In this document: piece by piece, positions 36,515 through 44,996 of the stretch | Position numbering within the stretch: the first letter of the stretch is position 1 | Layout: each line of letters starts with the position of its first letter | Assembly: GCF_900217235.1 (NCBI RefSeq) | Contig: NZ_LT907975.1 | Coordinates: 1,407,501-1,471,500, forward strand | Origin: Pseudodesulfovibrio profundus | Lineage (GTDB): Bacteria; Desulfobacterota; Desulfovibrionia; Desulfovibrionales; Desulfovibrionaceae | Direction of reading: 5' to 3' | DNA length: 64,000 bases | Made by a program: the position numbers and the translations under genes | Notes under the pieces: generated by a model | Seen by the model: only the letters and a program-made list of their open reading frames with translations | Databases searched by the model: none | What the model was told of the DNA's origin: nothing

Positions 36515-37825
36515 GGTTCATCCGGCTAAAGCGTACTTCGCTTCGTGAATTCCCATGATCCTGAGCTTGAAGAACTCGGTATCCCGATATCCGTAGGCTT
36601 GTCGTTTCAGCGTCTTGATCTTGTTGTTGGTTCCCTCGATTGGGCCTGATGAGATGGGATGGTCGTAATAGGCAAGAATGCCGAAACGATACGAGGCAAG
36701 CGTCCTCGCCATGATCTGCAAAGGGCGTATCTCCGAGGCTTCGGCTCTGGCGATCCAGTCGTTGATGACTTTCTCTGCCGTCGCCTTGTTCGGCTGGGAC
36801 CAGAGTTGCCGCAAATCCTCTTTCAGATAGTAGGCTGTCGCCAGAGGTTTGTTCAGCCGCAACGCTTCATCCAAGCGCTCCTTTTCATCACGGCTTTCAT
36901 CCAGATTTTCGGGGTTTTTCAGAAGAATCCATCGAGTTCCTTTGACCGCTTTCCTTTCAAGTGGCGAGGTGAGTTCCCGAAAGAGCTGGCGGCGGATCTG
37001 CGTGATTTTCTCGTTCATCAGCTTGACCACATGAAACCGGTCAAACACGATAGCCGCATTCGGCAAGTTCTCCATGACAGCGCTGATGTAGCCTGCGTTC
37101 ATGTCCGTCGCCACAGCCGCAATCTTGGCTTTTGTCTTCTTGAGACGTTCCCAAAACGGGGTAAGCGTTTCTCGACTTCGTCCTTCACCAACAAAGACGA
37201 CTGCGCCACTTTCGAGGTCCATGACCAGCGTGAGGTACTTTTGCCCTTTACGGACGCTGATTTCGTCGATGGCGATATACTTGATCTTTCCCAGGCTGGG
37301 ACTTGAGAAACGGCGAAACAGATAGCGCTTGAAGATTGATTTGATGGTGTCCCAACCGACGCCCAGCAGATCGGCAACATCCTGAATCGTCATCTTTTTT
37401 GCCAAGGCGAGAGCATATCGCTCAAAGGCTTTCGTATACCAGCGCCTGGACTCGGCGATCTGAATGTCGATCAAACGAATGACGCCGCAATTGCGACATC
37501 CTACCCGTTGGACGGGAATGACCAGCCAGACGGGCTTGAAACCGATGGGCACAGTCTGAACCCATCTTTCGGCAAAGCCGTGGCGAATGATGTTTCTGGA
37601 ATGGCAGCAAGGACAACGAATCAAGTCATCCTTGGGCTGCACTTTCAGGATGATGTTGCCTGCGATGAAATCCTGCCGAACGTAGTCGTAGCCTCGCAGG
37701 CCGAACGCGTGGTAGATGAAACTCGTGGACATGGTGATTACTCCTCCCGCTGGTTGGTGATGCTTCCAACGGTTGGACGCCATGTCCTTTCATTTTGTCA
37801 AAAGTACGCTTTAGCCGGATGAACC
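36515..37825 (-). mobile_element. Complete ISL3-family insertion sequence, 1311 bp
   Basis: Perfect 24-bp terminal inverted repeats (36515-36538 and 37802-37825) and an exact 8-bp direct repeat AAAAAAAG on both sides (36507-36514 and 37826-37833). Length, 8-bp duplication and transposase type fit ISL3. The right junction lies in the T-run of the terminator for the GNAT gene, so insertion split a terminator. Confidence 0.94.
36518..37732 (-). CDS. ISL3-family transposase
   Basis: A 404-residue transposase. The start at 37732 follows GGAGGAG; the frame is open 17 codons further up. The N-terminal zinc-binding domain (CPCCHSRNIIRHG, then CRNCG) and HTH (KKMTIQDVADLLGVGWDTIKS) precede the DDE_Tnp_ISL3 core: D in YIAIDEISVRKG, D in AAVATDMNAGYI, the VFDRFHVVKLMNE motif, and E in SSGPIEGTNNKIKTLKRQAYG near the end. 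All catalytic residues are present. The last codons lie inside the left terminal repeat, as is common. Confidence 0.95.
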   Translation of the reverse strand: MSTSFIYHAFGLRGYDYVRQDFIAGNIILKVQPKDDLIRCPCCHSRNIIRHGFAERWVQTVPIGFKPVWLVIPVQRVGCRNCGVIRLIDIQIAESRRWYTKAFERYALALAKKMTIQDVADLLGVGWDTIKSIFKRYLFRRFSSPSLGKIKYIAIDEISVRKGQKYLTLVMDLESGAVVFVGEGRSRETLTPFWERLKKTKAKIAAVATDMNAGYISAVMENLPNAAIVFDRFHVVKLMNEKITQIRRQLFRELTSPLERKAVKGTRWILLKNPENLDESRDEKERLDEALRLNKPLATAYYLKEDLRQLWSQPNKATAEKVINDWIARAEASEIRPLQIMARTLASYRFGILAYYDHPISSGPIEGTNNKIKTLKRQAYGYRDTEFFKLRIMGIHEAKYALAG

Positions 37826-37875
37826 AAAAAAAGCCCCTCTCAAGCAGAATTGACTGCTGGAGAGAGGCACCCAGA
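37826..37875 (-). terminator. Terminator of GNAT gene, T-run split by ISL3 element
   Basis: On the minus strand an imperfect stem (CCTCTC with CAGCAG, and CTGCTTGAGAGG) is followed by GGGC and seven T. The ISL3 target duplication is exactly this A/T tract, which now exists twice. Confidence 0.7.
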
Positions 37876-37976
37876 GACCCAATAGATATTTCTACCGCGT
37901 ATACAAAATCAGACAGGCTAAAACCATTTCCCATTCGAGAGGTTGAAACTCGCGACTTCCACTATGGGAAACCCAA

Positions 37977-38429
37977 CTATTCAGGTCGTTCCATCACAAC
38001 CGTGGCATACCCGGCAGGATTTACCTCACCCGCTTTGACCTCCTTGAAACCAAAGCTGTCATAGAGCTTACGGGCAGAGATAGACTCAGCCATGTCTTCA
38101 CTAAAGGTCGTCACTTGCACTGGATCTCCCTCACCCAATCGCTCCAATGCGGCAGCGACCAACATCGCCCCGGCACCGTTGCCACGGGACTTCTCAGTCA
38201 CAGCCAGCCAGAGGATTGTCCTCGATTCAGAATCGATAACGCATGCTCCAATGACTTGAGAATACGGCTTGTCGACAACACAAATCACCTGGCCGTTTTT
38301 GATAGCGCCTTTGACTCCCTCAACAAAGTCGGGGTTATCAACCATGGGCCCAAAAAGCGGCTCCACTTCTCGCGCAAGCCCCAGAAACGGCTCCAAATCG
38401 CTCTCCACTGCTAAACGAACTGACACCAT
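37977..38429 (-). CDS. GNAT-family N-acetyltransferase
   Basis: A 150-residue acetyltransferase. Start ATG 38429 follows GGGAGGCG. The GNAT core shows VIGACVIDSESRTILWLAV as the central strands, the acetyl-CoA loop EKSRGNGAGAMLVAAALERL (Q/RxxGxG/A form RGNGAG), and the C-terminal ARKLYDSFGFKEVKAGEVNPAG strand. The substrate cannot be deduced. It is a single gene between the ISL3 element and a tRNA cluster, transcribed toward the IS element. Confidence 0.9.
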   Translation of the reverse strand: MVSVRLAVESDLEPFLGLAREVEPLFGPMVDNPDFVEGVKGAIKNGQVICVVDKPYSQVIGACVIDSESRTILWLAVTEKSRGNGAGAMLVAAALERLGEGDPVQVTTFSEDMAESISARKLYDSFGFKEVKAGEVNPAGYATVVMERPE

Positions 38430-38465
38430 ATCGCCTCCCATGCCCCAAAAGTGCAACATTCCAAA

Positions 38466-38498
38466 AGAAAAAGCCCTTACAATTGAATGTAAGGGCTT
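38466..38498 (-). terminator. Terminator of the tRNA-Val/tRNA-Asp transcript
   Basis: AAGCCCTTACA pairs with TGTAAGGGCTT around a 6-nt loop; on the minus strand TTTTCTTTT follows. It lies 10 bp past the tRNA-Asp 3' end. Confidence 0.9.
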
Positions 38499-38507
38499 GA
38501 TCTTTAG

Positions 38508-38584
<77 letters not shown>

Positions 38585-38628
38585 GCACTTATAATATTGG
38601 AGTGTTAAGCAACTCCATATTTCAAAGA

Positions 38629-38704
38629 TGGTGGGCGCTACAGGGCTCGAACCTGTGACCCTCGCCTTGTAAGGGCGATGCTCTCCCAGCTGAGCTAAGC
38701 GCCC
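38629..38704 (-). tRNA. tRNA-Val (TAC)
   Basis: A 76-nt cloverleaf on the minus strand. Acceptor GGGCGCT/AGCGCCC, discriminator A and encoded CCA. Anticodon stem TCGCC/GGCGA with loop CTTACAA, anticodon TAC. The T-loop is GGTTCGAGCC. It is the first gene of the tRNA pair. Confidence 0.97.
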
Positions 38705-38716
38705 GCAGGAAGAGTG

Positions 38717-38746
38717 TCTTTAGCTTGGCTTCCAGTCTGTTGTCAA
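38717..38746 (-). promoter_or_regulatory. Sigma-70 promoter of the tRNA operon
   Basis: On the minus strand TTGACA (38741-38746), an 18-bp spacer and TAAAGA (38717-38722) lie just upstream of the tRNA-Val 5' end. The -35 is perfect and the -10 moderate. Confidence 0.7.
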
Positions 38747-38887
38747 CATCTTTTTGTCACTTAAGTTGTCGACCTGGTTGCCAGACGCCTTCCGCGTTCA
38801 GCGAAAGGCATACTGCCCAGACTCCCTCTGTTTGTCAACGACTTTTGTAACTTTTTTTTCGCTATCGTAAACACTTGCTATTTATAA

Positions 38888-40171
38888 CTATTTTGAGGCC
38901 ATCATAACGCGTTTCCCTTTGCGAGATAACCAACAAAGGGGGAGACCTCGAAAATATAGCCCAACAGGGGTTGTTCCTTTGACGAAAGAAACACTCTGAC
39001 CGGTAAGAAGCTGCTCAATTAATTTGGGATCATCGACATTTAGCGCATCGTTTTCCGAGCATGCATCAAGCGACGGCAACAAGACACGAGCCATGCCGTC
39101 CGGACGGAACTTGGTACGTTCCCCTTTTCCGGCTATTTTTCCCAACAATGCTCCCTGCCACCTTACGGATGATGGAACCCTCGACAGCGCCTCTTCATGC
39201 AGAAAATACACCTTGCCGCCAAAGTCGTAGGCTTGCCCGGGAGGCAACTTGCCAAGGTCAAGGCCATCGGCCCCATTCAATCTGTCGAGTCGTACTCGAC
39301 GCCCCGGAAGCACTATTTTTTGCTCACCATCGCTCGAATCTGCGCTGTCTTCTCCCTTTTTACGGAAGCGCGCCAAAAAGAAACCTTGCCCGGCAGAGCG
39401 TTCGTCCACCCGCAAAACGCCTTCCATACCAGGAAGCATGGGGTCACCAAAGACAAAACCCGGAGGGGGTGTCAATGGCTCAAGTTCTAGGTCAAGCTCG
39501 GAAAGGGCCCACTGAACCTGTTCTTCGTTCTCTTCTATATTAGTAGTACACGTGGAGTACAAAACGGTTCCGCCTGCCGTGAGCAAGTCCGTCGCCTTTT
39601 TCAGGAGCGTCTTTTGCAATGAAACAAGCGGCGCAGTCTTTGACTCGGACCACAATTCCATGACCTTGGGATTTTTATCCACGGTCCCCCATCCACTACA
39701 GGGTGGATCGAGCTGGATATAATCCCATGACGCATCAGCAAAAGGGAGGTCCTGGGCCATGGATCGTGCCGTGGCCGTATTAACCGAACCGGTTCGCCGC
39801 AGGTTGGCACGGAGTGTCCCAAGCCTGTCAGGAGATGGTTCGGAGCCGAAGACAAAGCCGTTTCGCCCGACCAGGCGTGACAGCAGGCTTGTCTTGCTAC
39901 CGGGAGCAGAACACATATCGAGAACCGCCGCACCTTCGGGAGGCGCGAGCAACAATGGCGGCAGCATGGAGGATCGATCTTGAATGTATATACGCCCGAA
40001 CCGCGCAGCAATGCTCTCTCCCAGAGGGAACGGCTCGTGGGTCAACTTGCGGGCCATGGGGTAAAACGGCTCCGGCTCAAACGAAAATCCCTGTGCAGCA
40101 AGAAGCGCTTCGACTGTGCCGACGGATTTTTCATCACACACAAGACGAAACGTACGAAAATGGTTTGTCAT
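38888..40171 (-). CDS. RsmB/RsmF-type RNA (cytosine-5-)methyltransferase
   Basis: A 427-residue SAM-dependent enzyme of the NOL1/NOP2/Sun family that methylates cytosine in rRNA or tRNA. SAM-binding motif I is DMCSAPGSKTSLL (about 85-97). Motif IV DPPCSGWGT carries one cysteine and motif VI YSTCTTNIEENE the catalytic one, so both conserved cysteines are present. The C-terminal third (GLDLGKLPPGQAYDFGGKVYFL, then GTTPVGLYFRGLPLCWLSRKG) resembles the RsmF extension that contacts rRNA. 16S rRNA is the likely target by family. It is a single gene. Confidence 0.9.
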   Translation of the reverse strand: MTNHFRTFRLVCDEKSVGTVEALLAAQGFSFEPEPFYPMARKLTHEPFPLGESIAARFGRIYIQDRSSMLPPLLLAPPEGAAVLDMCSAPGSKTSLLSRLVGRNGFVFGSEPSPDRLGTLRANLRRTGSVNTATARSMAQDLPFADASWDYIQLDPPCSGWGTVDKNPKVMELWSESKTAPLVSLQKTLLKKATDLLTAGGTVLYSTCTTNIEENEEQVQWALSELDLELEPLTPPPGFVFGDPMLPGMEGVLRVDERSAGQGFFLARFRKKGEDSADSSDGEQKIVLPGRRVRLDRLNGADGLDLGKLPPGQAYDFGGKVYFLHEEALSRVPSSVRWQGALLGKIAGKGERTKFRPDGMARVLLPSLDACSENDALNVDDPKLIEQLLTGQSVSFVKGTTPVGLYFRGLPLCWLSRKGKRVMMASK

Positions 40172-40314
40172 GAACGCTCAATACCGCCTTGCTTTGACGG
40201 AGGCAACCGCTTAACTACTTTGCATACCGATACGGAAACTGTTACAAGACCTTCCCGCGCGCATGAAATCAGCGTGCGGACATAACGTCACTTATCCTTG
40301 ATTAGGAGGAATAC

Positions 40315-41985
40315 ATGTTCAATAAACGATTTGCCGTGGCTCTGGCTGCTTTGGTGGCAGTAATCCTGTTTGCCGGTCCGGCACTGGCACAAACGGCGAA
40401 AAAGTACGCTGTCATGCCGTTCACGTACGCTGGCCCGAAGAAATATTCCTATTTCCCCAAGGCATTTCAGGCGAGCCTGAACAACGACCTGGAGTGGTCC
40501 GGGCGCGTTGTCCCGGCAGACGATAGCGTCGTCAACAATATCAAGGCACCCGAAAGCACCGGCGAGGCGATCAATTCCCTTCGTTCCTCCGGCCTCGATT
40601 ACGTCATCACCGGCTCCATCGCCATCATAGACAAGTCGGCCAACCTCTCCATCAACGCCGTTGCAGCCGATGGCTCCACCTGGGAAAAAAGCTCGCAGAT
40701 GGGCATTGATGAGATCACCCCCTGGCTCGATGAACAGAGCAAGGCCATTCAGGGCGACCTGTTCAAACGCCCAGGCTACAGCACAGCAGCCGCCATCAGC
40801 TCTCAGACCGACATTCAGGACGGAGTCGGCGAATCACCTGTTGAAGTCAACTCTGCCTTCATCAGCGCGGATGACCGCTACCAGACCGATACGCTCAACC
40901 CGCAGTTCCGTTACGAAGGCGGCACCGAAACCATTGGCAGATGGCGCAGCCAGACCCTCCGTTATTACTCCACAAGCATGGTGGTGGAAGATGCTGACGG
41001 CGACGGCAATAACGAAATCTTCATTCTGCACAGCAAAGGTATCGCCGCCTACCGTTACAATCAGGGTCAACTCAAGTTGCTGGACAACATGGACATGACC
41101 CCGAACACCAGCTTCATTCGTCTGGAAGCAACGGATCTGGACCGGGACAACGTCCCTGAGCTGATTGTTGCCAGCTATCAGATGATCTACAAAAAAGCCC
41201 AGCACGCTCCCGAAGGCAGAGTCCGTTCGCACGTCCTGAGCTTCAAGAACGGAAAATTCGAATATCTGGTGAAAGACTACAGGAAATTCCTCGGCGTACT
41301 GCGCATTCCGCCCATGTACTCGCCGATTCTCGTTGCCCAGGACAAAGGTTCCCGCGATTTCTTTGATCCAAAGATCGAGGAAGCCTACCTGAAGGATGGC
41401 GACATCGTAACCGGCAACCGTATCAGCCGCCCAGAATTCGCCAATATCTACAACATGGCCTACCTGCCCGACGGCATGGGCTTCAAATACGTTGTCATTG
41501 ATGATTTCCACAAGATGCGCGTATACGGCCAGACCCTTGAGCAGTTGTCCATTACGGATATGGACACCTACAACACCTCCGGCATCGGTCTCGAATACAG
41601 CGAACGTCCGCTGGGACTTGGCGGTGGCTCAATGGACGAAATGATCAGCACGTACAACGTGCCGTTCCGCATGATCACTGCCCGCCTCAGCACAAAGGAC
41701 AAGTACGAACTGCTCGTCAACAAGGACCTCTCCATCGCGTCGCAGGTCTTTGAGCGCTTCAAGTACTTCTCCCAGGGTGAGATTCACTCTCTGGTATGGG
41801 ATGGCGTCGGCATGAACCTGGCCTGGAAGACCCGTCGCATCAAGGGACAGGTCTCTGACGTCTATCTTGCAGACATCAACAATGATGGCGAGAAGCAGTT
41901 ATGCGTTCTGCTGAACACCTTCCCGGGTGGACTCGGATTCAAGAAACGCAAAACCGTCGTATTGGCTTACGACCTGAACATGTAA
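40315..41985 (+). CDS. Secreted FG-GAP/VCBS-like repeat protein
   Basis: A 556-residue exported protein. Signal peptide 1-25 (ALA|QT). The N-terminal domain (about 28-150: KKYAVMPFTYAGP, SGLDYVITGSIAII) resembles the TolB-N/CsgG-like fold that begins many envelope proteins. The rest is a beta-propeller-type region with calcium-loop motifs DADGDGNNE, DLDRDNVPE and DINNDGEKQ. It probably serves as a periplasmic or surface scaffold. GGAGG precedes the ATG and a strong terminator follows. The TRAP genes come next but are separated by that terminator. No specific function is recognised. Confidence 0.8.
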   Translation: MFNKRFAVALAALVAVILFAGPALAQTAKKYAVMPFTYAGPKKYSYFPKAFQASLNNDLEWSGRVVPADDSVVNNIKAPESTGEAINSLRSSGLDYVITGSIAIIDKSANLSINAVAADGSTWEKSSQMGIDEITPWLDEQSKAIQGDLFKRPGYSTAAAISSQTDIQDGVGESPVEVNSAFISADDRYQTDTLNPQFRYEGGTETIGRWRSQTLRYYSTSMVVEDADGDGNNEIFILHSKGIAAYRYNQGQLKLLDNMDMTPNTSFIRLEATDLDRDNVPELIVASYQMIYKKAQHAPEGRVRSHVLSFKNGKFEYLVKDYRKFLGVLRIPPMYSPILVAQDKGSRDFFDPKIEEAYLKDGDIVTGNRISRPEFANIYNMAYLPDGMGFKYVVIDDFHKMRVYGQTLEQLSITDMDTYNTSGIGLEYSERPLGLGGGSMDEMISTYNVPFRMITARLSTKDKYELLVNKDLSIASQVFERFKYFSQGEIHSLVWDGVGMNLAWKTRRIKGQVSDVYLADINNDGEKQLCVLLNTFPGGLGFKKRKTVVLAYDLNM

Positions 41986-41987
41986 TA

Positions 41988-42024
41988 AAAAAGCGGGCGG
42001 AGTGAGAGACCGCCCGCTTTTTCG
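41988..42024 (+). terminator. Terminator after VCBS-like gene
   Basis: AAAAAGCGGGCGG pairs perfectly with CCGCCCGCTTTTT around a 9-nt loop. Confidence 0.92.
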
Positions 42025-42052
42025 ATTCAACTGTCAAAAAGAGAGAGGACCG

Positions 42053-43066
42053 ATGAAAAGACTGCTGACCGCCATGACCGTCCTGGCGCTCGTCTGCCTG
42101 ACAAGTGCTGTCGCCATGGCCGGAACAACACTGACCTACGCCAACTTCCCGCCCGCGCAGACCTTCCCCTGTGTTCAGATGGAGCGCTGGAAAACTGAAG
42201 TGGAGAAACGCACCGAAGGCGCAGTCTCCGTCCAGACATTTCCCGGTTCCACTCTGCTCGGCCCCAAAAACATGATGCGTGGCGTCATGACCGGTCAGGC
42301 CGACATCGGTTGTCTGAGCCTTGCTTACTACCCCGGCGTCTACCCGGCCATGTCCGTGGTCAACCTGCCGGTGGCTTTCACTTCCACGGAAGTGGCATCC
42401 CTGGTCATGTGGGATATCTTTGTCAAATACCAGCCCAAGGAAATGAAGAACGTCAAGGTCCTGACCATGTTCACTTCGGCTCCTTCTCACGTCATGAGCA
42501 AAAAGCCGATCAAAACCCTGGCCGACCTCGAAGGTCTGGAGCTGCGCGCATCCGGCACCATTTTGCAGATTCTGCAGAATCTCGGCGCACAGGGAGTGGG
42601 CATGCCCATGTCCCAGACCCCCGAAGCATTGCAGAAAGGCGTGGTCAATGGACTGGTGTCCTCCTTTGACGTTCTCAAGGACATGAATTTCGCTGAAATC
42701 TGCCGCTACGAGACCATCACCAACCTGCCCGTCTATCCGTTTGCCGTTGTCATGAACAAGGCGCGGTTTGACTCTTTGCCCGAAGACGTCAAGAAGACCC
42801 TCGACGATCTCGGTCGCGAGCAGGCTGCATGGACCGGACGCTATCTGGACGACTACACCAGTCAGGCTCTTGCCTGGTCTAAAGAGAAATACCAGGTTGA
42901 AGTATTGGAACTGACCGACGCAGAACATGCCGAGATCAAGACCAAGAGCGCTGACCTGGTTGAAGCATGGAAAGAACAGGCCACCAAGGCTGGCTACGAT
43001 GCCGACGCCCTGCTGGCTGACATGCTCGCTCTCAAGGCAAAATACGAAGCCGAAATCGGCAATTAA
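42053..43066 (+). CDS. dctP: TRAP transporter substrate-binding protein
   Basis: A 337-residue periplasmic DctP-family protein. ATG 42053 follows AGAGAGGA; an upstream frame extension lies in the terminator and is rejected. Signal peptide 1-23 (AMA|GT). Family hallmarks are EVEKRTEGAVSVQTFPGSTL, LADLEGLELRASG (with the conserved Arg that holds a substrate carboxylate) and QTPEALQKGVVNGL. It delivers an organic acid to the DctQM permease encoded next. The exact acid is unknown; dicarboxylates or related acids are usual. Confidence 0.94.
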   Translation: MKRLLTAMTVLALVCLTSAVAMAGTTLTYANFPPAQTFPCVQMERWKTEVEKRTEGAVSVQTFPGSTLLGPKNMMRGVMTGQADIGCLSLAYYPGVYPAMSVVNLPVAFTSTEVASLVMWDIFVKYQPKEMKNVKVLTMFTSAPSHVMSKKPIKTLADLEGLELRASGTILQILQNLGAQGVGMPMSQTPEALQKGVVNGLVSSFDVLKDMNFAEICRYETITNLPVYPFAVVMNKARFDSLPEDVKKTLDDLGREQAAWTGRYLDDYTSQALAWSKEKYQVEVLELTDAEHAEIKTKSADLVEAWKEQATKAGYDADALLADMLALKAKYEAEIGN

Positions 43067-43076
43067 CCGACAGCAC

Positions 43077-43112
43077 AACACCCCTGTCTGTTCTGATGGG
43101 GGTGTTTTCTTT
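43077..43112 (+). terminator. Intercistronic hairpin between dctP and dctQ
   Basis: AACACCCC pairs with GGGGTGTT around a 14-nt loop, followed by TTCTTTC. It lies 4 bp before the dctQ start, as with the hairpins after the two ABC binding-protein genes here. Confidence 0.7.
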
Positions 43113-43115
43113 CAT

Positions 43116-43607
43116 ATGATAGACATACTCGACAAATTGAGCACCCTGGCCGCAAGGGGGTTGACCTTCCTTGCCGGACTGTTTCTCGTTGGCATGATGG
43201 CGCTGGCATGTGCCAACATGGTCTTCCGGGCGGTCTTGAACAATCCCATTCAGGGGACCTTTGAGATGATGGGCTTCATGGGGGCCGTGGTTGCCGCTTT
43301 TTCCCTGGCCTTTGCCCAGCGCCAGAAGTCACACATCGCAGTGGGTATCCTGCTCACCCGCTTTCCCCAATGGGTCAGACGCAGCGCCGATGCTCTCTCG
43401 TCGGCGGCATCATGCGGATTTTTCCTGCTCTGCGGCATGGAAACCTATAAATGGGCTTCCTTCCTGATCATGACCGGAGAACTCTCCGAGACCTTGCAGA
43501 TTGTCTATCACCCATTTGTTTTTGCCGCCTCTGCCGGATGCTTTGCCCTTAGCTTCGTCCTGCTGGTCGACACCTTGAAAACCCTGACTGCCGAAAAGGT
43601 ACAATAA
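43116..43607 (+). CDS. dctQ: TRAP transporter small permease
   Basis: A 163-residue DctQ protein with four membrane helices (about 15-38, 47-70, 88-108, 128-150). The characteristic GTFEMMGFMGAVVAAFSLAFAQRQ... HIAVGIL region sits at helix 2. It pairs with DctM and docks the binding protein. ATG 43116 is the start; the longer frame upstream overlaps dctP and is not used. The start lies inside the hairpin tail, so translation may depend on read-through. It overlaps dctM by one base (TAATG). Confidence 0.92.
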   Translation: MIDILDKLSTLAARGLTFLAGLFLVGMMALACANMVFRAVLNNPIQGTFEMMGFMGAVVAAFSLAFAQRQKSHIAVGILLTRFPQWVRRSADALSSAASCGFFLLCGMETYKWASFLIMTGELSETLQIVYHPFVFAASAGCFALSFVLLVDTLKTLTAEKVQ

Positions 43608-44911
43608 TGGACCCGATTACCGTTGGTATTGTCGGCACGCTGCTCCTGCTTGCCGTCATTTTCGTTCTTCGCATTCCCGTGGGCTTTGCCATGGCTATCA
43701 TCGGGTTCGGCGGTTTCGCCTATGTACTCAACTGGAACGCGGCCACCGGCATGCTCGGAACAGAGTTGTGGAACGTGTTTTCCAAGTACGGTCTGACCGT
43801 TATTCCATTGTTCATCCTCATGGGGCAGATATGTTTTTACTCAGGCGTCAACGAGCGCCTGTACAAATCGGCCTATGCCTGGATGGGAGAGATTCGCGGC
43901 GGTATTGCCATGACCACCATCCTCGCCTGTGCCGGATTCGCCGCCATTTGCGGTTCCAACTCGGCAACAGCAGCCACCATGTCTACGGTTGCTTTGCCGG
44001 AGATGAAGAAATTCAAGTACAATCCGATCCTGTCCACTGGTTCCGTGGCCGCAGGAGCGACCCTTGGCGTCATCATTCCGCCTTCTGTGGTGCTGATCAT
44101 CATCGGCCTTCAGACCAGCCAGTCCATTGCCCAGCTTTTCATTGGCGGCATGGTTCCCGGCGTGCTGCTCACCGCCTTGTTCCTCGGGACCGTCTGGTAC
44201 CTGTGTAAAAAGAATCCTGACTGGGGTCCGGCCGGTCCCAAGACCACCTTCAAGGAAAAGTGTGCTTCCCTTCCCGGCTCCATCGAGATGATTATCCTGT
44301 TCATCCTGGTCATGGGTGGCCTGTTCCTCGGCTTCTTCACGCCGACCGAGGCTGGTGCGGCCGGTGCGGCTCTCGCCCTGCTCATCTCTGTGATTTCCGG
44401 GCAGATGAGCCTCAAGAAGTTCTGGATGGCGGTCAACGATTCACTCAAGATTTCATGTATGATCATGGTCATCATCCTTGGCGCCGTCATTTTCGGGCGC
44501 TTTCTGGCCATCACGCGCCTGCCGTTCGAGGCTGCCGGTTTCGTGGCCGGTCTGCCCATCCCGCCGCTGGTCATCATCATGGTCATCTGCCTCATCTATG
44601 TCATCGGCGGCATGGTCATGGACGCCCTTGCCCTGCTGCTGGTCACCATCCCCATATTCTTCCCGGTAGTGACGGCCATGGGCTATGATCCACTCTGGTT
44701 CGGCGTGCTGATCACCGTTGTCACCACACTGGGAGCCATCACACCGCCCGTCGGGGTAAACACCTTTATCGTGGCCTCCATGGCCAAAGATGTTCCAATG
44801 ACGGATGTGTTCAAAGGGGTGACCTACTTCATGGTGGCATATTGCCTCTGTGTGGCGCTGATGCTCGCTTTCCCGGGTATCGTGACGTTCATCCCCCATT
44901 TGATGCAGTAG
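43607..44911 (+). CDS. dctM: TRAP transporter large permease
   Basis: A 434-residue DctM protein with about 12 membrane helices. It is the sodium-driven transport subunit. Landmarks are GFAMAIIGFGGFAYV, ACAGFAAICGSNSATAATMSTVALPEM, GVIIPPSVVLIIIGL and PPVGVNTFIVASM, all typical. The first base is shared with the dctQ stop, so the two are translationally coupled. It ends the dctPQM operon. No regulatory gene is adjacent. Confidence 0.95.
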   Translation: MDPITVGIVGTLLLLAVIFVLRIPVGFAMAIIGFGGFAYVLNWNAATGMLGTELWNVFSKYGLTVIPLFILMGQICFYSGVNERLYKSAYAWMGEIRGGIAMTTILACAGFAAICGSNSATAATMSTVALPEMKKFKYNPILSTGSVAAGATLGVIIPPSVVLIIIGLQTSQSIAQLFIGGMVPGVLLTALFLGTVWYLCKKNPDWGPAGPKTTFKEKCASLPGSIEMIILFILVMGGLFLGFFTPTEAGAAGAALALLISVISGQMSLKKFWMAVNDSLKISCMIMVIILGAVIFGRFLAITRLPFEAAGFVAGLPIPPLVIIMVICLIYVIGGMVMDALALLLVTIPIFFPVVTAMGYDPLWFGVLITVVTTLGAITPPVGVNTFIVASMAKDVPMTDVFKGVTYFMVAYCLCVALMLAFPGIVTFIPHLMQ

Positions 44912-44996
44912 GTGGTTTGCGGTATCCTAAATGTCGGCCCTCGACCTTTAGAGGTGACATGATACCGCAACAATCAACCGACAACACGAGCAGAAA

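Noticed and set aside
41939..43081. 380-codon ORF antisense to dctP
   Set aside because: It mirrors the strongly conserved DctP frame; its composition is that of an antisense shadow in a GC-rich gene.
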